Of a stretch of DNA of 64,000 nucleotides, positions 36,955 to 48,731 are shown one piece after another. The stretch spans positions 68,913,563 to 68,977,562 of the forward strand of contig NC_091013.1 of NCBI RefSeq assembly GCF_041296385.1. Direction: 5' to 3'. Positions within the stretch are counted from its first letter, which is position 1. Every line of letters begins with the position of its first letter. Under the pieces are notes generated by a model. It made no database searches and was not told the origin of the DNA. It was given only the letters and a program-made list of their open reading frames with translations. The translations under genes and the position numbers were made by a program. The DNA comes from Aphelocoma coerulescens. Taxonomy: Eukaryota > Chordata > Aves > Passeriformes > Corvidae.

Positions 36955-36992
36955 CCGGAAAAAGAAGTTGTCGCCAAAAATTGTTTTTCCGG
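36955..36992. repeat. CpG-containing hairpin in AT-rich DNA
   Basis: CCGGAAAAA at 36955-36963 and its exact complement TTTTTCCGG at 36984-36992 flank a 20-base loop. Several CpGs cluster from 36930 to 36992 while the kilobase around is CpG-poor. Confidence 0.85.
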
Positions 36993-37440
36993 GTGTTTTT
37001 CCACCTACCACCTAATAATCAGGAGCAATCTTCTATTTTTTTTTTCCCCAAACGAGGTTTCTAACCAAGAAGGCGTGCTCAAATACCAAGATATAATACA
37101 AACTTTTGTGTAGGCTATTAGGGTATTTTTTTGAAATTAGTTTAAAACCAGGCCATGACAGACCAGTTACCCTTACAAAGGCAGGCATTTTTCTCAAAGG
37201 ATGAGCATGGTCCTCAATTTACCTGTAGCATTTTTGTGCCAATCAATGTAAATGAAATTAAAGCACCTCGTGAAAAGCAGTGTAGAAGCTTATCTTTCTT
37301 CAGAGTATGGTTATTGGAAGATGAAGAGATCAACTGGTGAATGATAATTCAGAACAAACTCACTGGATGTCAAGCTTTATGTAGACGCATAGCTCACTGG
37401 CAGGTAGTAGCCAAATTATGCTGAACTGTGAAAACTATGT

Positions 37441-37571
37441 GTTCAAGGCCAGGTTGGAAGGGGCTTTGAGCAACCTGGTCTAGTGGATGTCATCCCTGCC
37501 CATGGCAGGGGGGTTGGAACTAGTTGATCCTTAAGGTCCCTTCCAACCCAAACTGTTCTATGTGTCTATGA
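37441..37571 (+). repeat. CR1 LINE 3'-terminal fragment, plus strand
   Basis: Reads CR1 in the sense direction: GGCCAGGTTGGAAGGGGCTT, TGAGCAACCTGGTCTAGTGG, CCTGCCCATGGCAGGGGGGT, and the terminal CTTCCAACCCAAACTGTTCT, ending in a TTCTATGTGTCTATGA tail like the CR1 8-bp end repeats. It is the only CR1 copy in the window on the plus strand. Confidence 0.93.
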
Positions 37572-38929
37572 TAAAAAATAGGTTAAGCGATTTTAAGTAA
37601 TTTCCTGTACTGTGGCTCAGGTGATGCTGTTCAGAACAATTCTTGCATGCCAACACAAAGTCCACAGGACCATGGTGAAGACAAGTAAATTGTCATTCTC
37701 CTTTCTATTACTAGGGTATACATATGCATCCATATTTGGTGTTGACACATGAAATTAAAGTATAGGCAGCAAGGCTGTTTAGGATCAACCTTACATTGTG
37801 TATAGAATGTATATAAAAGATACTCAGGGAAAATGTAATTGGAAGAGCTCACCACATAAATAGGTAATTTCATGGCCAGTGCACTGGGTTAAATTTGTTT
37901 CTTTTAATTATTCATATCTACTGTTAAATATGTCTATTTATATTTATAAAGAAAAGTATTTTATCAAGGCAGATAGATCACAGATGCTCAGGTATTTCTA
38001 GAATGTTAGGAGCCAACAGCTGTAACTGAAGAACAAAGAAGAAATTAGCCCTGAGTAGTATTATGTCTAAGAGCATAGAGATTCAGCTCTGGCCCTCCTG
38101 GCCCAAGGCAGCTGGTTGGTAGCAGCAAAAGTGTGTGAAGAAAGGGCCCAGATGCCTGACACTGGGTGGGTTAGGAATACACTGCATAACAGAAATGGGA
38201 GAAAGGCTCTTTTAACAGAGAAGAATTCTGTTCCCTTTGCTTGCTAATCAGGTGAGAGTGATAAAATTGTAGCTGTTAGGACAGGATTTGCTTAGCCTGA
38301 ACGATGTGGTCTGAGAAGCAATCTGGGAGCTGGGGTGGTGCATTACATACTTCTGAGTTCACCAGGACCCCAATAATTTTTTACTGTAGAAATGCCAAAA
38401 TATAAATAAATCTATGTTTAATCAGAGAAATGAGGTTCCCCAAATGCACTGTGGAATATATGACAGCAGAGAAATATATATTCAAGTTACATCATCTATG
38501 TTGTAAAAGAGTATGTGCCTGGAGTGATTCTTTGGCATTTTCCCAAAGATGATACCTTTAAAATGTGACAGATATATTGCCCTGCCAGGTCAAGAAAGTT
38601 GCAGGTTGGGTAGGGATGACGAGCTGCTGCCTAAGGTTTGCTTTATGAAAGTATTGTTTCAAAGGTCGGTGATGAAGAGTGCTACTTTTACCTCCTGGGC
38701 TTTTGTGCTAAGTTCAGAGTTAATGGCCAAAACTTGAAGCCTTGCAAAACAAAAGTGATAATTGGCTTCCAGAATATCAGTCAAGTCTGGGGGAGACAGG
38801 TCTGGGCTTTAGTTAAAATCATAACATGTTTTTTTTACTACCTGTTTCATCTGGGGTTTTTTTAGATAAAACACCTGTAGAAGTCTCTGAGTATGAATAG
38901 AGATCATGGTTATTTTTGTAGGAATCACA

Positions 38930-39030
38930 CAGTTCTTAATGTCTAGCACAAGACAAAGGATGCTGTGCGGGAGGAGCGTGGTACAATAAATGCACTTAAT
39001 CAGCTGCCAATTATCTAATTAGCAAATGTA
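38930..39030. promoter_or_regulatory. Candidate enhancer-like block
   Basis: AATCAGCTGCCAATTATCTAATTAGCAAATG-type composition: an E-box (CAGCTG) beside two homeodomain cores (AATTAT, TAATTA) within 30 bases. Inference only. Confidence 0.2.
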
Positions 39031-39882
39031 AAAATGGGAGAAGAGATTTAGAAAGTAGAAGGGTGGTTGCCATTCATCTACCAGCATTTATTTGTGGAAG
39101 AAAGTCAAGATGCTCCTGTTTCTTTCCACAATAAATGTCCTTTTTCAGTTTAATTATTCATTTCAGAGAAGAACAGGGCAGAGGAGTCTGCCAGAAAGGA
39201 GCTGGTGCAGCACTGTGAGTGAGGATCTCTCTCCCCTTTAGTCATCCAAAGACTGTGGAGCTGCCTCAGTGGTACCTCTGGAGAAAGGCACTTCAGGTCC
39301 TCCCACCCTCAGCTAAACAGACAAACCAGGTTTTTGAGGCACTTGAGTGTCTCCTCTAACTTGAGAAAACCCAGACAGTTTTCTTTGACTGGAAACAACC
39401 TTTTAGAAAGCTCACTTAAATGAGAAAGAAGCCTGCTGATACCCTTTGACAACTCAAGGTGGCTGAGAGAAATCCCAATTTATATAAGTCGATAACTTTC
39501 TTTCTTTTCTTTAGGCTTGTGTAACTATTTGCTACTTTCCTTATCTTTATCTATATATATCTGACATATGCTGAAAACTAGAATTTTGCTCCTACGTGTA
39601 CATATCTAGAAAGCCATTAAGCATTACTTAGTCAATATCGAGCCTGCTGACAGCTGAATTAGCACAGCCAAAAAGCTTTAGAGCTTCCTTCCTAGTGTGG
39701 ATGAACTCCAATGTCTTTACCATAACTGGGAAGAGAAACAGGAAAAAAATGAAAACCTTAAATATACACCTATCTAAGTTGTTTCTTACATGGAAAGGTC
39801 TCAGTGAAACAGACAAGGTAAAAATTTTGACACATTTTAGAAAGACTGTGGAAACCATCCTAATAGCCTGGAGAAGTCAGTA

Positions 39883-39936
39883 GATATTGACTTAGGTTAT
39901 TATAACATTAGATTATTATAATGTTAAATCAATATT
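39883..39936. repeat. AT-rich imperfect hairpin
   Basis: GATATTGACTTA at 39883-39894 pairs with TAAATCAATATT at 39925-39936 (10 of 12), and the interior repeats ATTATAA/TTATAAT so further pairing is possible. Confidence 0.5.
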
Positions 39937-42900
39937 TAATATCCATGCATCGATGTTTTTTAAGTAACATGCACAGGGGATTTATCTTCTTCCCTGAGTA
40001 TTCATTTCATGCTCTAGCACAACTTATAGGCTTGAACAGGACAGGACTCAGGTATTTATAAGCTACTTAAAAATGTGTAGAAGGACTGAAATTTTCCAAT
40101 ACATTTTCTCAGACATTTTTCTGTGTGTACCTTATCCTGAAAGCATTTTGCTTCTTGTTAGCAGAAAGTCTCTGGAAACACATTTATAAAAAAATGTCTC
40201 TGGTTCAGTTGTCAAATCCCTTGAAATCGCTTCCTTTGTTTTCCTGTCCTGCTCTCCTGGTTTCCAGAAACAGCAGAGTACTGTTCTATGGGATAAAGAA
40301 AGTCATGATTTGTAGAGACTTTCAGAAAAAGTGTTCGTGACCCCAAACAATTTGAGTCAACAGTTTATGTGCTTAAGCGCTTAGGTGTTGCCTTGTTTGT
40401 TTGCTTGTTTGTTTGTTTTCCCTGAATAAATGAAATTCCAGAATGACTAGGTAAGAGTTTCAAAGTTCCCACATCAAAGCTTTTAGTGTCCCTTTTTTAC
40501 ACCATGTTTTCATATCGGGAGGGAGACATGGTAACATGTGTTTATGTTTCTGCATTTCATATTTCAATATTTGCTTCTAGGACTGTTTGGAGACACGAGT
40601 TTTTTCCTATGATTTTGCAGTAGAGCAGGTATTTACGGCTCCTTACATGCTTAAAATGGGCAGTGTAGTTATAAAACCAGATAGGAAACTTCCAACAAAA
40701 TGAAGAAAAATAAGGAAAGTACGAACCACTCCCTGAGGAAAGGAATAATAGGAGCTGAAGAAGCCAGGGTAGGTAAATAATTGGGGTGCTCAGTACTGCC
40801 AGTGTTTTGCTGTGGGAAGGTACTGATTCTTTATGAACAGACCCAGGAATGAGTCTTTGACTGTGCAGTGCACAGTGGTGAGACTGCTGCCCTCCTTTTA
40901 CTTGAGAAGTGAATAATTTGTGTGCCTGCCTTCCCTGAGAATGTTTATCTTCTTGAAAGTGTCTTTTCTTCTGAGGCTGGGCTAGAGTCAGGAGATGTTT
41001 GTGTTTGAAAATCCTGGAGTGTGTTTTTTCACTAAGTTTTCTCTTAACAAGTGATTTTTATCACTTCTCCCTTTTGGTTCCTCCTCAGTTGAACACTGAA
41101 CTGGTTTTCCATTTGCCAGCTGTGCTGACCTACAGGTGCTGTTTTCCAGCTCTAAGAGAAACAAAACTGCTTGGTTTCTGCAGCACACAGTGTTGGAGGC
41201 TATGCAATTTTTATTTGTGTTTCCTGGCACGATTTGCCCTAGGAGCCCTTTTATGGTGGCTGGGGCTACTCATTCTCCTTCCCAGTCCAAGCCTGCCTCT
41301 AGCCTCATGCAGCTCTTCATCCACATGCACTGCCCACAGTGGAGCTATGAACACAGAGAAGCAAAAAGATATTTCATAGACACAAATTATACTTGCAGAT
41401 GATTCTTTCCTGAATGTTATAGTCTGCCCTCTGTTAAAATCAACAATCTCTTTATTATTATTTCAAAACAGTGACTTACCCCAGGAGGGAGTGTGCTAAA
41501 ACTTTCACAGTCCTAGTTCTGATTAAAAGCAAGATCCTGTTTCTTTGCAAGCAAAACAGGAAAGAAATATAGAAAAAGGAATGAGAATACTGTAATCTCT
41601 TCTTCTGGTTCCTCAAGTCAAGTTTTTGTTACCATCTGAGCTCTTGACTTTTTCTGGTTTTCAGAAGCAAAAATGCAAAGTTTTAGTCACTTCTTATATC
41701 CCTGAAAATAAGAACTGTCATGTTCCATGGCAGTGACTGGAGCTGCCAAGAGGGGTCTGGCTACCCCAGCCAGGAAGAACAACGTTGCAGCTGCTGGGAC
41801 ATGACAGGTTTTTTCCTGCTGAAATTCACCCTCATCAGAAGGCTGTCACATCCCCAGCTTTTAAGCTTTATGCAGACCATATTTCTTTGGACAGGGTTTC
41901 CTAATATAACCTTGATAGCTGGCTGACCATCTCCTGTTCTTTCAGAAAATCTTATGCAACACAGATACCATGCCTTGAAGGAGAAAACTCTTTTTCTTTG
42001 GTCATTAAATATAAAAACACTGCTTGGATGTGATGGTGATAAAAGCTTTTAGAAAAAAACAACAGAATCTCCCTAGTGACATTTTGGGATGATTCTTCGC
42101 TTATTTCTACTGCTCTAATCCCTATCCAAATCATTCTATCCGGTTTCTTCCAAGCTATTTCATCAGAAATAAACATTAAAAAATTATGACAAATGCTGCA
42201 GTCAGTTGTTATGGGGAATAGCAATTCTGTGAATTTTAAGAAAAATTGAGTGTTTTACATGCTAAAGAAGAGTGACATTCAACTCTGTCCTTTGAACAAA
42301 TATGGGGACACCACAAAGAAGATATTAATACCACCTTAGGTAAAAATACATACATTAATTTTACATAAAGAAAAGAAGTTCTTAAGTGTAAGCCCAATAT
42401 AAGAAAACACACGTCATGCTGAGGTCAAATGAGATAGTGGATACAAGGAAGAAAGCAGCAGTTGTGAAAACACAACTGTTTTCCCTTTTGTGTTGTGTGT
42501 GGGAGGTGAAATTGTACCACCTTTCTATGGCAACTGCATCTGCTATTGACCATCTCCTTCTATCCATAGGGTTAGTCTCTGAATCTTACTAGCACCTTTC
42601 CTTCTCTTTTATATACAAAAGGGAAGACTTATGCAGGAATGTTTGCATTTCTCTTTGGAGAATCTTCACTCTCTGGGGTGTTGGGGTTGTGCTCCCACCA
42701 CATCTAGATCCTTGGGCACCCTTGCAGTAGCAATCACCCCATGCTGCTTTCTCCCAGACTGATGCTAGCAGTTTTGGATACCATTTTTCCTATTTGAAAT
42801 GCTGTCTATGTGTGTGGACAGAGTGGTAGGATCAGCACAGAAATCTGGACTGGATGAGGGCTGAAATGGAGCCAGACACTGATGCTTTCCCCCTGTGGGG

Positions 42901-45244
42901 CTACACTTGACCCTGAACCTTGCAGGGGCCAGAGCCACTGCCATCAAGACTCACAGAAAGGAAGATGAGTGTGTGAAGCTGTAGGAGCACACCTGGGAAA
43001 AAGTGTGTCCTGGAGATATCCAACTGAAAGAAATTAGATGGAGACAGAGGACAGAGACAGGAAAAAAACATTAGTGCATTTTAATCAGTGTGGGAAATTG
43101 AATGTGCAGCACCACTTTGGCCCTACAGCTGCTCTCTTTTTCCAGTACTTCACTCTTAGCCTGAGTTTTGCTTATTTCCTTCCCCATTGTTTTGCATTTC
43201 CCATAAGCCTGCATGAGTTAAACATATCAGGTTGGAGACAGGTGGAAAGAAATCACTCCTTCTTTCAGACAGGTCTTTTCCACAGTGGGAGCAATTCTCC
43301 CATTCTTTCACCAGATATCTGCTTGGGACACACCTCTCTGCCATGTGCAGACCCCCAGCTCCCCATTTGGTGCCCTGCTGCTATGGCTCCCTGGGACTGT
43401 GCCTTGAAGCCACACCGAGTACTTGGCATCCTGCAGGATTACTCATTCTTAATTCACATTTCTTTTGGGAAGTTCAGCCTCTTATTTTTCCTTCCACTAA
43501 TTAATGTCAGAAATATTTTATTGTCATGCTCTCTTTATCCCAGTGTTCCTCTAATTAGCTCTCTGAGTTATTCAGTGTGCATTTGAGGCTGTTCAGTGTT
43601 AATGAGCCTGTCAGTCACAGTCTTCAAAGACTCATAGCTTCAGAAAAACCAGAGATGGAAAGGACTTACTAAAGATGGTTAGTCCCTGTCTCTGAAAGCA
43701 AGAATTGTCCAGGCTTAGTTTAACCACTTGTAAAATTGGCAGTGTTTCTTCTGGGCTTTGAGGGTGGCATTTGTGTTTTATTCAGCTCAGCAGTTTGACC
43801 AAGGCAAACTTTGCATACTGAAATGGAAAGGTACTGCCATGTGTCAAAGGCACATGGAAAGATGATGCCTGATTTGGAATTATGCTGCTCTACATTCTGG
43901 TTTTATCTTCACAGCACACCTATGATGAAAGTGCATTTTATGTAAGTAAAATCCTTTCAGAGCTTGCAAAAGTAGGGACAGTATAGAAGCCAATGAATCC
44001 TCTAAAATGCACATGAGATTTTTGGAAACCAGACACACTAGAGCCGGGATGGTACACTTGGCTTTTTACCAGGACCTGAGCCATCTTTTCAATTTAGATC
44101 TATTTCATACCTATCTCCTGAGCTGGATTCATCCCATACGGCTGCTGCTGCAGACTTTCATTGAGCCACAACTCCTCAGAGCTCCCTTTGGCTGGCCCAA
44201 CAAACCTTTCCCATTTTATTTATCTGAACATTTCAGGGGCTTTAGCCACTTGGATGACAGCTGGATGTCAGTTTCTGTACACTTATGTCTCTGCTGCAGA
44301 AGGGGCCTCATTCTGGGGCTGGTCCATCCATCCGCAGTGCAGAGATACAGCCTTTCAGCAGAGAACTGATCTGTCTGCTAAATATGTGGCTTCACTGGCT
44401 GAGATGATTTGACAAGGTTGAAATTCGATAATCGGGGCTAAAATTTGGCACTAGCACATCATGACAAGGGCCTGTTTCCATGGGGACTCTTGTGTAGCAG
44501 TTGATTCAGCTGCATAGATATTTCTGACAAATTGCAAACATCCAGTTGCTTTTCCCATCTCCTGTCTCAGCATCAGCACCATATTCATGACAAATGAGAA
44601 AAGCAGGGGGCAAGGTCTTTGGAGAGATTTATGCAAGTGTGGTTTTTATTTGGAAGCTGCTTAGAGTCACTGCTGCGATTGGGAGAGAAGTTGCAAAGCT
44701 CTGGGGAGTCCAGTAACATCTCAGCTCCAACCCCCTCTGCCAGGCAGAGGAGCTGTTGGGAAGCAGGGTCCTTGGCTAGAGATGGAGGGCTGGTTGCTTG
44801 TACATTGTGCATTGCCTCCATGACATTGGTGTCTGCTAATGTTCCCAAGGAGCTGTACCAAAAACCCTGCAAGACTTTTCAACTTATCACTGAAGTTATT
44901 AAACACAGCTCATGCTCGAGTGGTTGCAATGCCATCAGGGAGCCCTGCACGTGAAATGGTTTTTTTCTCGTCCAGCCCCCCCAAACCCACCTGTACTGTT
45001 TCCATGGGGCTGTTTGGCTGTGAGGTCTTTTGGACTGCAGTTCTTGCAGAGAATTGAAGGACACAGAGCTGAAAGATGGACAGGACAGTGGACGGGAGCC
45101 TTTCAGCCTGTAAGGGTCCTGACAGTTCTCCGCTTCCCAGCAGCAGTGCAAGCCCATGACTTCCCACCAGCCCACACCAGGCAGAGATCAGCTTCTTTTC
45201 CTTTTGTCAGTCACCTCTCTTTGGTCTCATACCAACACACCAGC

Positions 45245-45320
45245 CTCCTCTCTGCAGACTAAACTACCCCGATTCATTTGATCTTTCCTCATAAGCCATA
45301 TCTTCCCCCCTTCTCCAATC
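45245..45320 (-). repeat. CR1 LINE fragment, internal tail piece
   Basis: The words CTCTCTGCAGACTAAACTAC and TTTCCTCATAAGCCATATCT resemble the CR1 segment that in other copies lies about 400 bases from the 3' end. It is short, diverged and abuts a T run. Confidence 0.6.
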
Positions 45321-45341
45321 TTTTTTTTTTTTTTTTTTTTT
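45321..45341. repeat. T21 homopolymer
   Basis: Twenty-one T in a row at the right end of the CR1 piece. CR1 does not end in poly(A), so this is not its tail. Confidence 0.9.
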
Positions 45342-46577
45342 GGTGTTTTCAGCACCAAAAATTGCTCACAGAAATTGAGAACTGATCATCCTATAGCTGA
45401 GAGAAGCAGACAACTCCTTTCCTTGTTGGTAGGCTATTTTCCTGTTGAGGGCTGGTATTTGTCTGCTTTAGTTTTCAAAATCATGCAATTCCTGCCTCAT
45501 ATTCAGGGGTAACTGTAACTCAACCTGTCTTCTACCAAACTGTCTTGGGACATTTATTCTCAAGTAATCTCAGTAAACCCATGAGAACTGACACATCTGG
45601 GTTTCTTCTAAGTGCTTCCAGAAAGCTTTTTTGTTGCCAGATCTTTCTGAGACCCAAAGGCTGGGGTTTGCCTGGGTCTGTCCTGACATCTCACACAGGC
45701 TCAGCAGTGTTCTGCCTTTCCCAGCCTCCCAGGAGCTCTTCTATTTCATGGCTTCCCAGAGCTCTGCCCTTGCTGCATCTGTGATACACCCTGAGGTGGA
45801 TCTTGTCCCTTTGTCATGGGTATGAAATGATTAGTCAATTGATTGCAGGTAACCTTTTTACTAAGGGAAGCAAAAAGACAATCGTTTAACAAATAGTTGC
45901 AAGCAAAAGGCATTAAACACAGTCTTTTAATAGCTTTACTCCTCTACTGATACGGGATTACACATTTTCTATTTGTCTCCTTATTATTGGTGTTCCTACA
46001 GAAGCTAACAAGAAATCATGCTATGACCAGAGACAGAGGTATCTCCTATCATGTCTTTCTCTTCCTGATTTCCCTGTTTTAGAGTTGCACTCAGCAATCT
46101 TTCCTCTCTTGTCTATGTGCCCCTTGATCTTGGGTCAATGAAGAACTCAATAATCAGACACACCTCTTTCTAAATTTCCCATACCTCCAACTCTCTGGGA
46201 AAGTTGGAAATTTTGTTTTTAAGAGCATTTCCTTAAAGAAACAGCCGCCTACTCCATTTTCAGTTTAATTGTCTCCCATGAGATATTACTACCAGTTGCC
46301 TGAGTCTATCAAAATCTGCTTCCTCAAAGGCCATCTTATCTTGCTGCTCTCCCTCATGAAGTGAAGCAGTTCCATTCTGCCATGGTACCTTGCACCCTGT
46401 CCTTTTCTTGACTGATAGCAAAGATGAAGAGAATCTCCCCTCTCACAACTAGCTTTTGCATTAAAACTAAGTCCTGCATGTTCTACTTCTTTCAGGGAGA
46501 CAATCTGTGCTTTACTCAGTCTCTTTGGGATTGGTTACATTGTATTTTTTCTTAGCTCACAGCTCATGGCTTTTTGT
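45342..46577. other. Intergenic, no gene seen
   Basis: No recognised gene. The stretch 46200-46420 reads like an old, diverged interspersed repeat but I cannot name a family. Confidence 0.35.
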
Positions 46578-46582
46578 CCTTG

Positions 46583-47238
46583 TGTACTGGTTTTAGCTGG
46601 GATAAAGTTATTTTTATTTGTAGCTACTACGTTTTGAACTTGTGATAACAGGGTTGATGCCATAGAGATGCATTAGTTATTGCTGAGCAATGCTTACACA
46701 GTGTAAAGGTCTCTTCTGCTTCTCCCGCTGCCCTGCCAGTGAGTGGGCTGGGGATGCACAAGAGGCTGAGAGGAGAATCAGCTGGAACAGCTGACCCCAA
46801 CTGACCAAAGGGATATTCCAAACCATATGGTGTCATGCTCAGCAGTAAAACAGGGCACAGGGGACGGACTAGCAGGAAGGTTGTTCAGAGCTGCTATTAC
46901 TCCATTTCTTGGGATCTAGCTGAGCAGCAGTTGGTTGGTGGTGAGCAAGTGGGCTTTTTTTGCATCATTTTACTTTCTTAGTTTAGTTTTGTTTTCTACA
47001 CCTTTTTTTTTGTTGGGTTGTTGGGGCTTCTTTTTTGGAGGGGGGGGATGTTTTAGTTTTTTTGTGTGGTTTGGTTAGTTGGTTGTTTTGCTGATTTGTT
47101 AGGTTTTTAACTATTAAACCACCTTTATGTCTAACTGAGATTTTTCACTCTTACCCTTCTAATTCACTCCCCAATCCCAGTGGAGGTGGGGCTGAGTGAG
47201 TGGCTGTGTGATGTTTACCTGCCTGCCAGGGTTATACA
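46583..47238 (+). mobile_element. Solo LTR of an avian ERVL-type endogenous retrovirus
   Basis: A 656-base LTR, starting TGTACTGGTTTTAGCTGGGA and ending GGTTATACA. The 5-base target-site duplication CCTTG occurs exactly on both sides (46578-46582 and 47239-47243). A 5-bp duplication is typical of the ERVL class. The internal landmarks I recall for this widespread bird LTR are present in order: TTATTGCTGAGCAATGCTTA, CAGCTGACCCCAACTGACCA, AAACCATATGGTGTCATGCT, a T/G-rich stretch (46980-47100), an ATTAAA signal at 47113-47118, and a terminal block with AATCCCAGTGGAGGTGGGGC. No internal retroviral sequence adjoins it, so it is a solo LTR left by recombination between two LTRs. Confidence 0.93.
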
Positions 47239-47243
47239 CCTTG

Positions 47244-48056
47244 CAACCAAATTCTCATTCATCTCATGCCTTGCTGCTGAACTTTTCCTTTGCTCACGTG
47301 GCTAAGGCACGCATGATTAGATGTAATTAGTCCTGAAAAATTTATTCTCAAGCAATGAATTGAATTGGAAGCAGCAGAATGACTGTGATGGAAGTACTCG
47401 TTTAATGGATCAAGAGCAAGGTCACAGAGAATCCCAGCTTGTCTGCAAAGATAGGTACAGACAGGGCCTCTTCTTTGCAGGTTGTGTGGCAGGGTTATTG
47501 ACTCCCTCGAGCTGGCTCATAACTTGGAGATATGTGTGGGAAGGGTGTGCACAAGTCCTGCTGTACCTTTCAGTATCTTTATGCCCTTGTAGAGTGTGCT
47601 TCTCTGGCTGTTGACCCTGAGGTGCAGGGTGCAACTCTCAAGGAAGAAGAGAACAAGGTCCTGTTTTCAGGTCTGCTGAAAGTGTCCAGGTACAACTGCA
47701 GGCCTTGCAATCTGTCCTGGCAGATACAAGGGACAAGCCATTTCAGAGACACAGAAGAACATGGAGCTTAGGTGATGTCTTTGGCATGGCAGCAACCAGA
47801 CTGACTCTCTTGTAGGAGAGATTTCAGAAACAGATGCTTTTGTCTTCTTGGTTAGCACAAGGTAGTGAGAAGCCACTTTGTATCGGGTGCTTCTTAGCTG
47901 AGGTTTCATTACTCTGAGCATTAAAATCTATTGAGAACTTTCCTCTGCCAGCAGAGGTCATGCCACTGTATTCTACCATGTTGAAATCTTTGCTGTTCAT
48001 TTTCTGATCCTCTGGCATCAGAGCAAGTGTAGTGCTGGTGTCCATCTCCAAACAAG
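47244..48056. other. Intergenic between two LTRs, no gene seen
   Basis: No recognised coding or retroviral domain between the two LTRs, which also differ in family and strand, so they are not the two ends of one provirus. Confidence 0.45.
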
Positions 48057-48731
48057 TGTTACGGTTTGTCTTAATGGATTCCGTTTAGACAGATGAGCTT
48101 CTGTGATGGGCCAGTGTACACATTGGAAAGGCTTCTGGAGGAAAGAGAATGCAAGAGGAGTTTTGTCGCTCTGGGTGTGGGGCGGCTGGAAAGAGTGGGG
48201 TGTCCATCATGATCGTGTCCCGCCGGAGCTGCTCTGAGGGTGCTGCACAAACGCACTCGGACACACTCTGGCACACTGCAGCTGGTGGGTACTCACAGCC
48301 ACACACACACAGAGCCGGACAGCTCTGGGACAAAGAGGCAGGAGGGGTCCTTTGTATGGAGTTCTGAGGGGTTTATTGGGGTCCCCGCCCAAAGGGATCC
48401 AGGGACAAAGAACTCAGAACATTGACGGCTCCAGGGTTTTATCTGGATCGGCACCAGGGGCGGGCAGAACATCAGAGCCTATCCTTTGGGGGCCAGGGGG
48501 TGGAGAGGGCATTGGGTGACAGGACAGTGACCAGTGGGAAAGGAGAGGGGTGGAACAAGGGGACTGAGAACCAGTGGGGTATTAAGGAAAGGAGAACTAT
48601 CTAGAACATGGACTTAAAAAGGGTAAAGGGGGTGGTCTTAGACCTCTGAGCCTGCCCACCAGCGGACCTCCACTGTTTTGGGACTCTGTGGCTCCTTGGT
48701 CTCTCCTGCAGTGGATTCAACCACTGCAACA
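48057..48731 (-). mobile_element. Probable retroviral LTR, minus strand
   Basis: A 675-base block bounded by TGTTAC at the left and GCAACA at the right, that is, TGTT...AACA ends as LTRs have. On the minus strand it shows a TATA-like GATAAAA (48443-48437) followed about 60 bases later by AATAAA (48377-48372), the order of TATA box, R and poly(A) signal. It is more GC-rich than its flanks. A perfect hairpin TGCAGTGG/CCACTGCA (48707-48728) lies at its U3 end. I find no matching target-site duplication and no primer-binding site beyond the left end, so limits and class are uncertain. Confidence 0.65.

Larger units (their letters stand above)
37572..45244. other. Intergenic, no gene seen
   Basis: About 7.7 kb. 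The longest frame (182 codons on plus, 43038-43586) has no recognised domain, no compositional sign of coding and no splice context. A possible old CR1 scrap lies near 43635-43710 (GAGATGGAAAGGACTTACT, then a TAGTCCCTGTCTCTGA stretch), too diverged to call firmly. Confidence 0.45.

Noticed and set aside
43038..43586. 182-codon plus-strand open frame
   Set aside because: No recognisable family, domain or start context. In 64 kb with six frames a frame of this length can occur by chance, and it overlaps other chance frames.
43635..43710. CR1 remnant
   Set aside because: Only a few words resemble a CR1 3' end; too diverged to list without an alignment.
44585..45262. Cluster of overlapping frames on both strands
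   Set aside because: Local GC rise explains them; no frame stands out and no protein family is recognised.
45321..45341. Poly(A) tail of a retroposed gene on the minus strand
   Set aside because: The adjoining sequence is a CR1 scrap, which has no poly(A) tail, and no processed coding sequence is next to it.
46583..48731. One provirus bounded by the two LTRs
   Set aside because: The two LTRs have different sequences and opposite orientation, and the first is closed by its own 5-bp target duplication.
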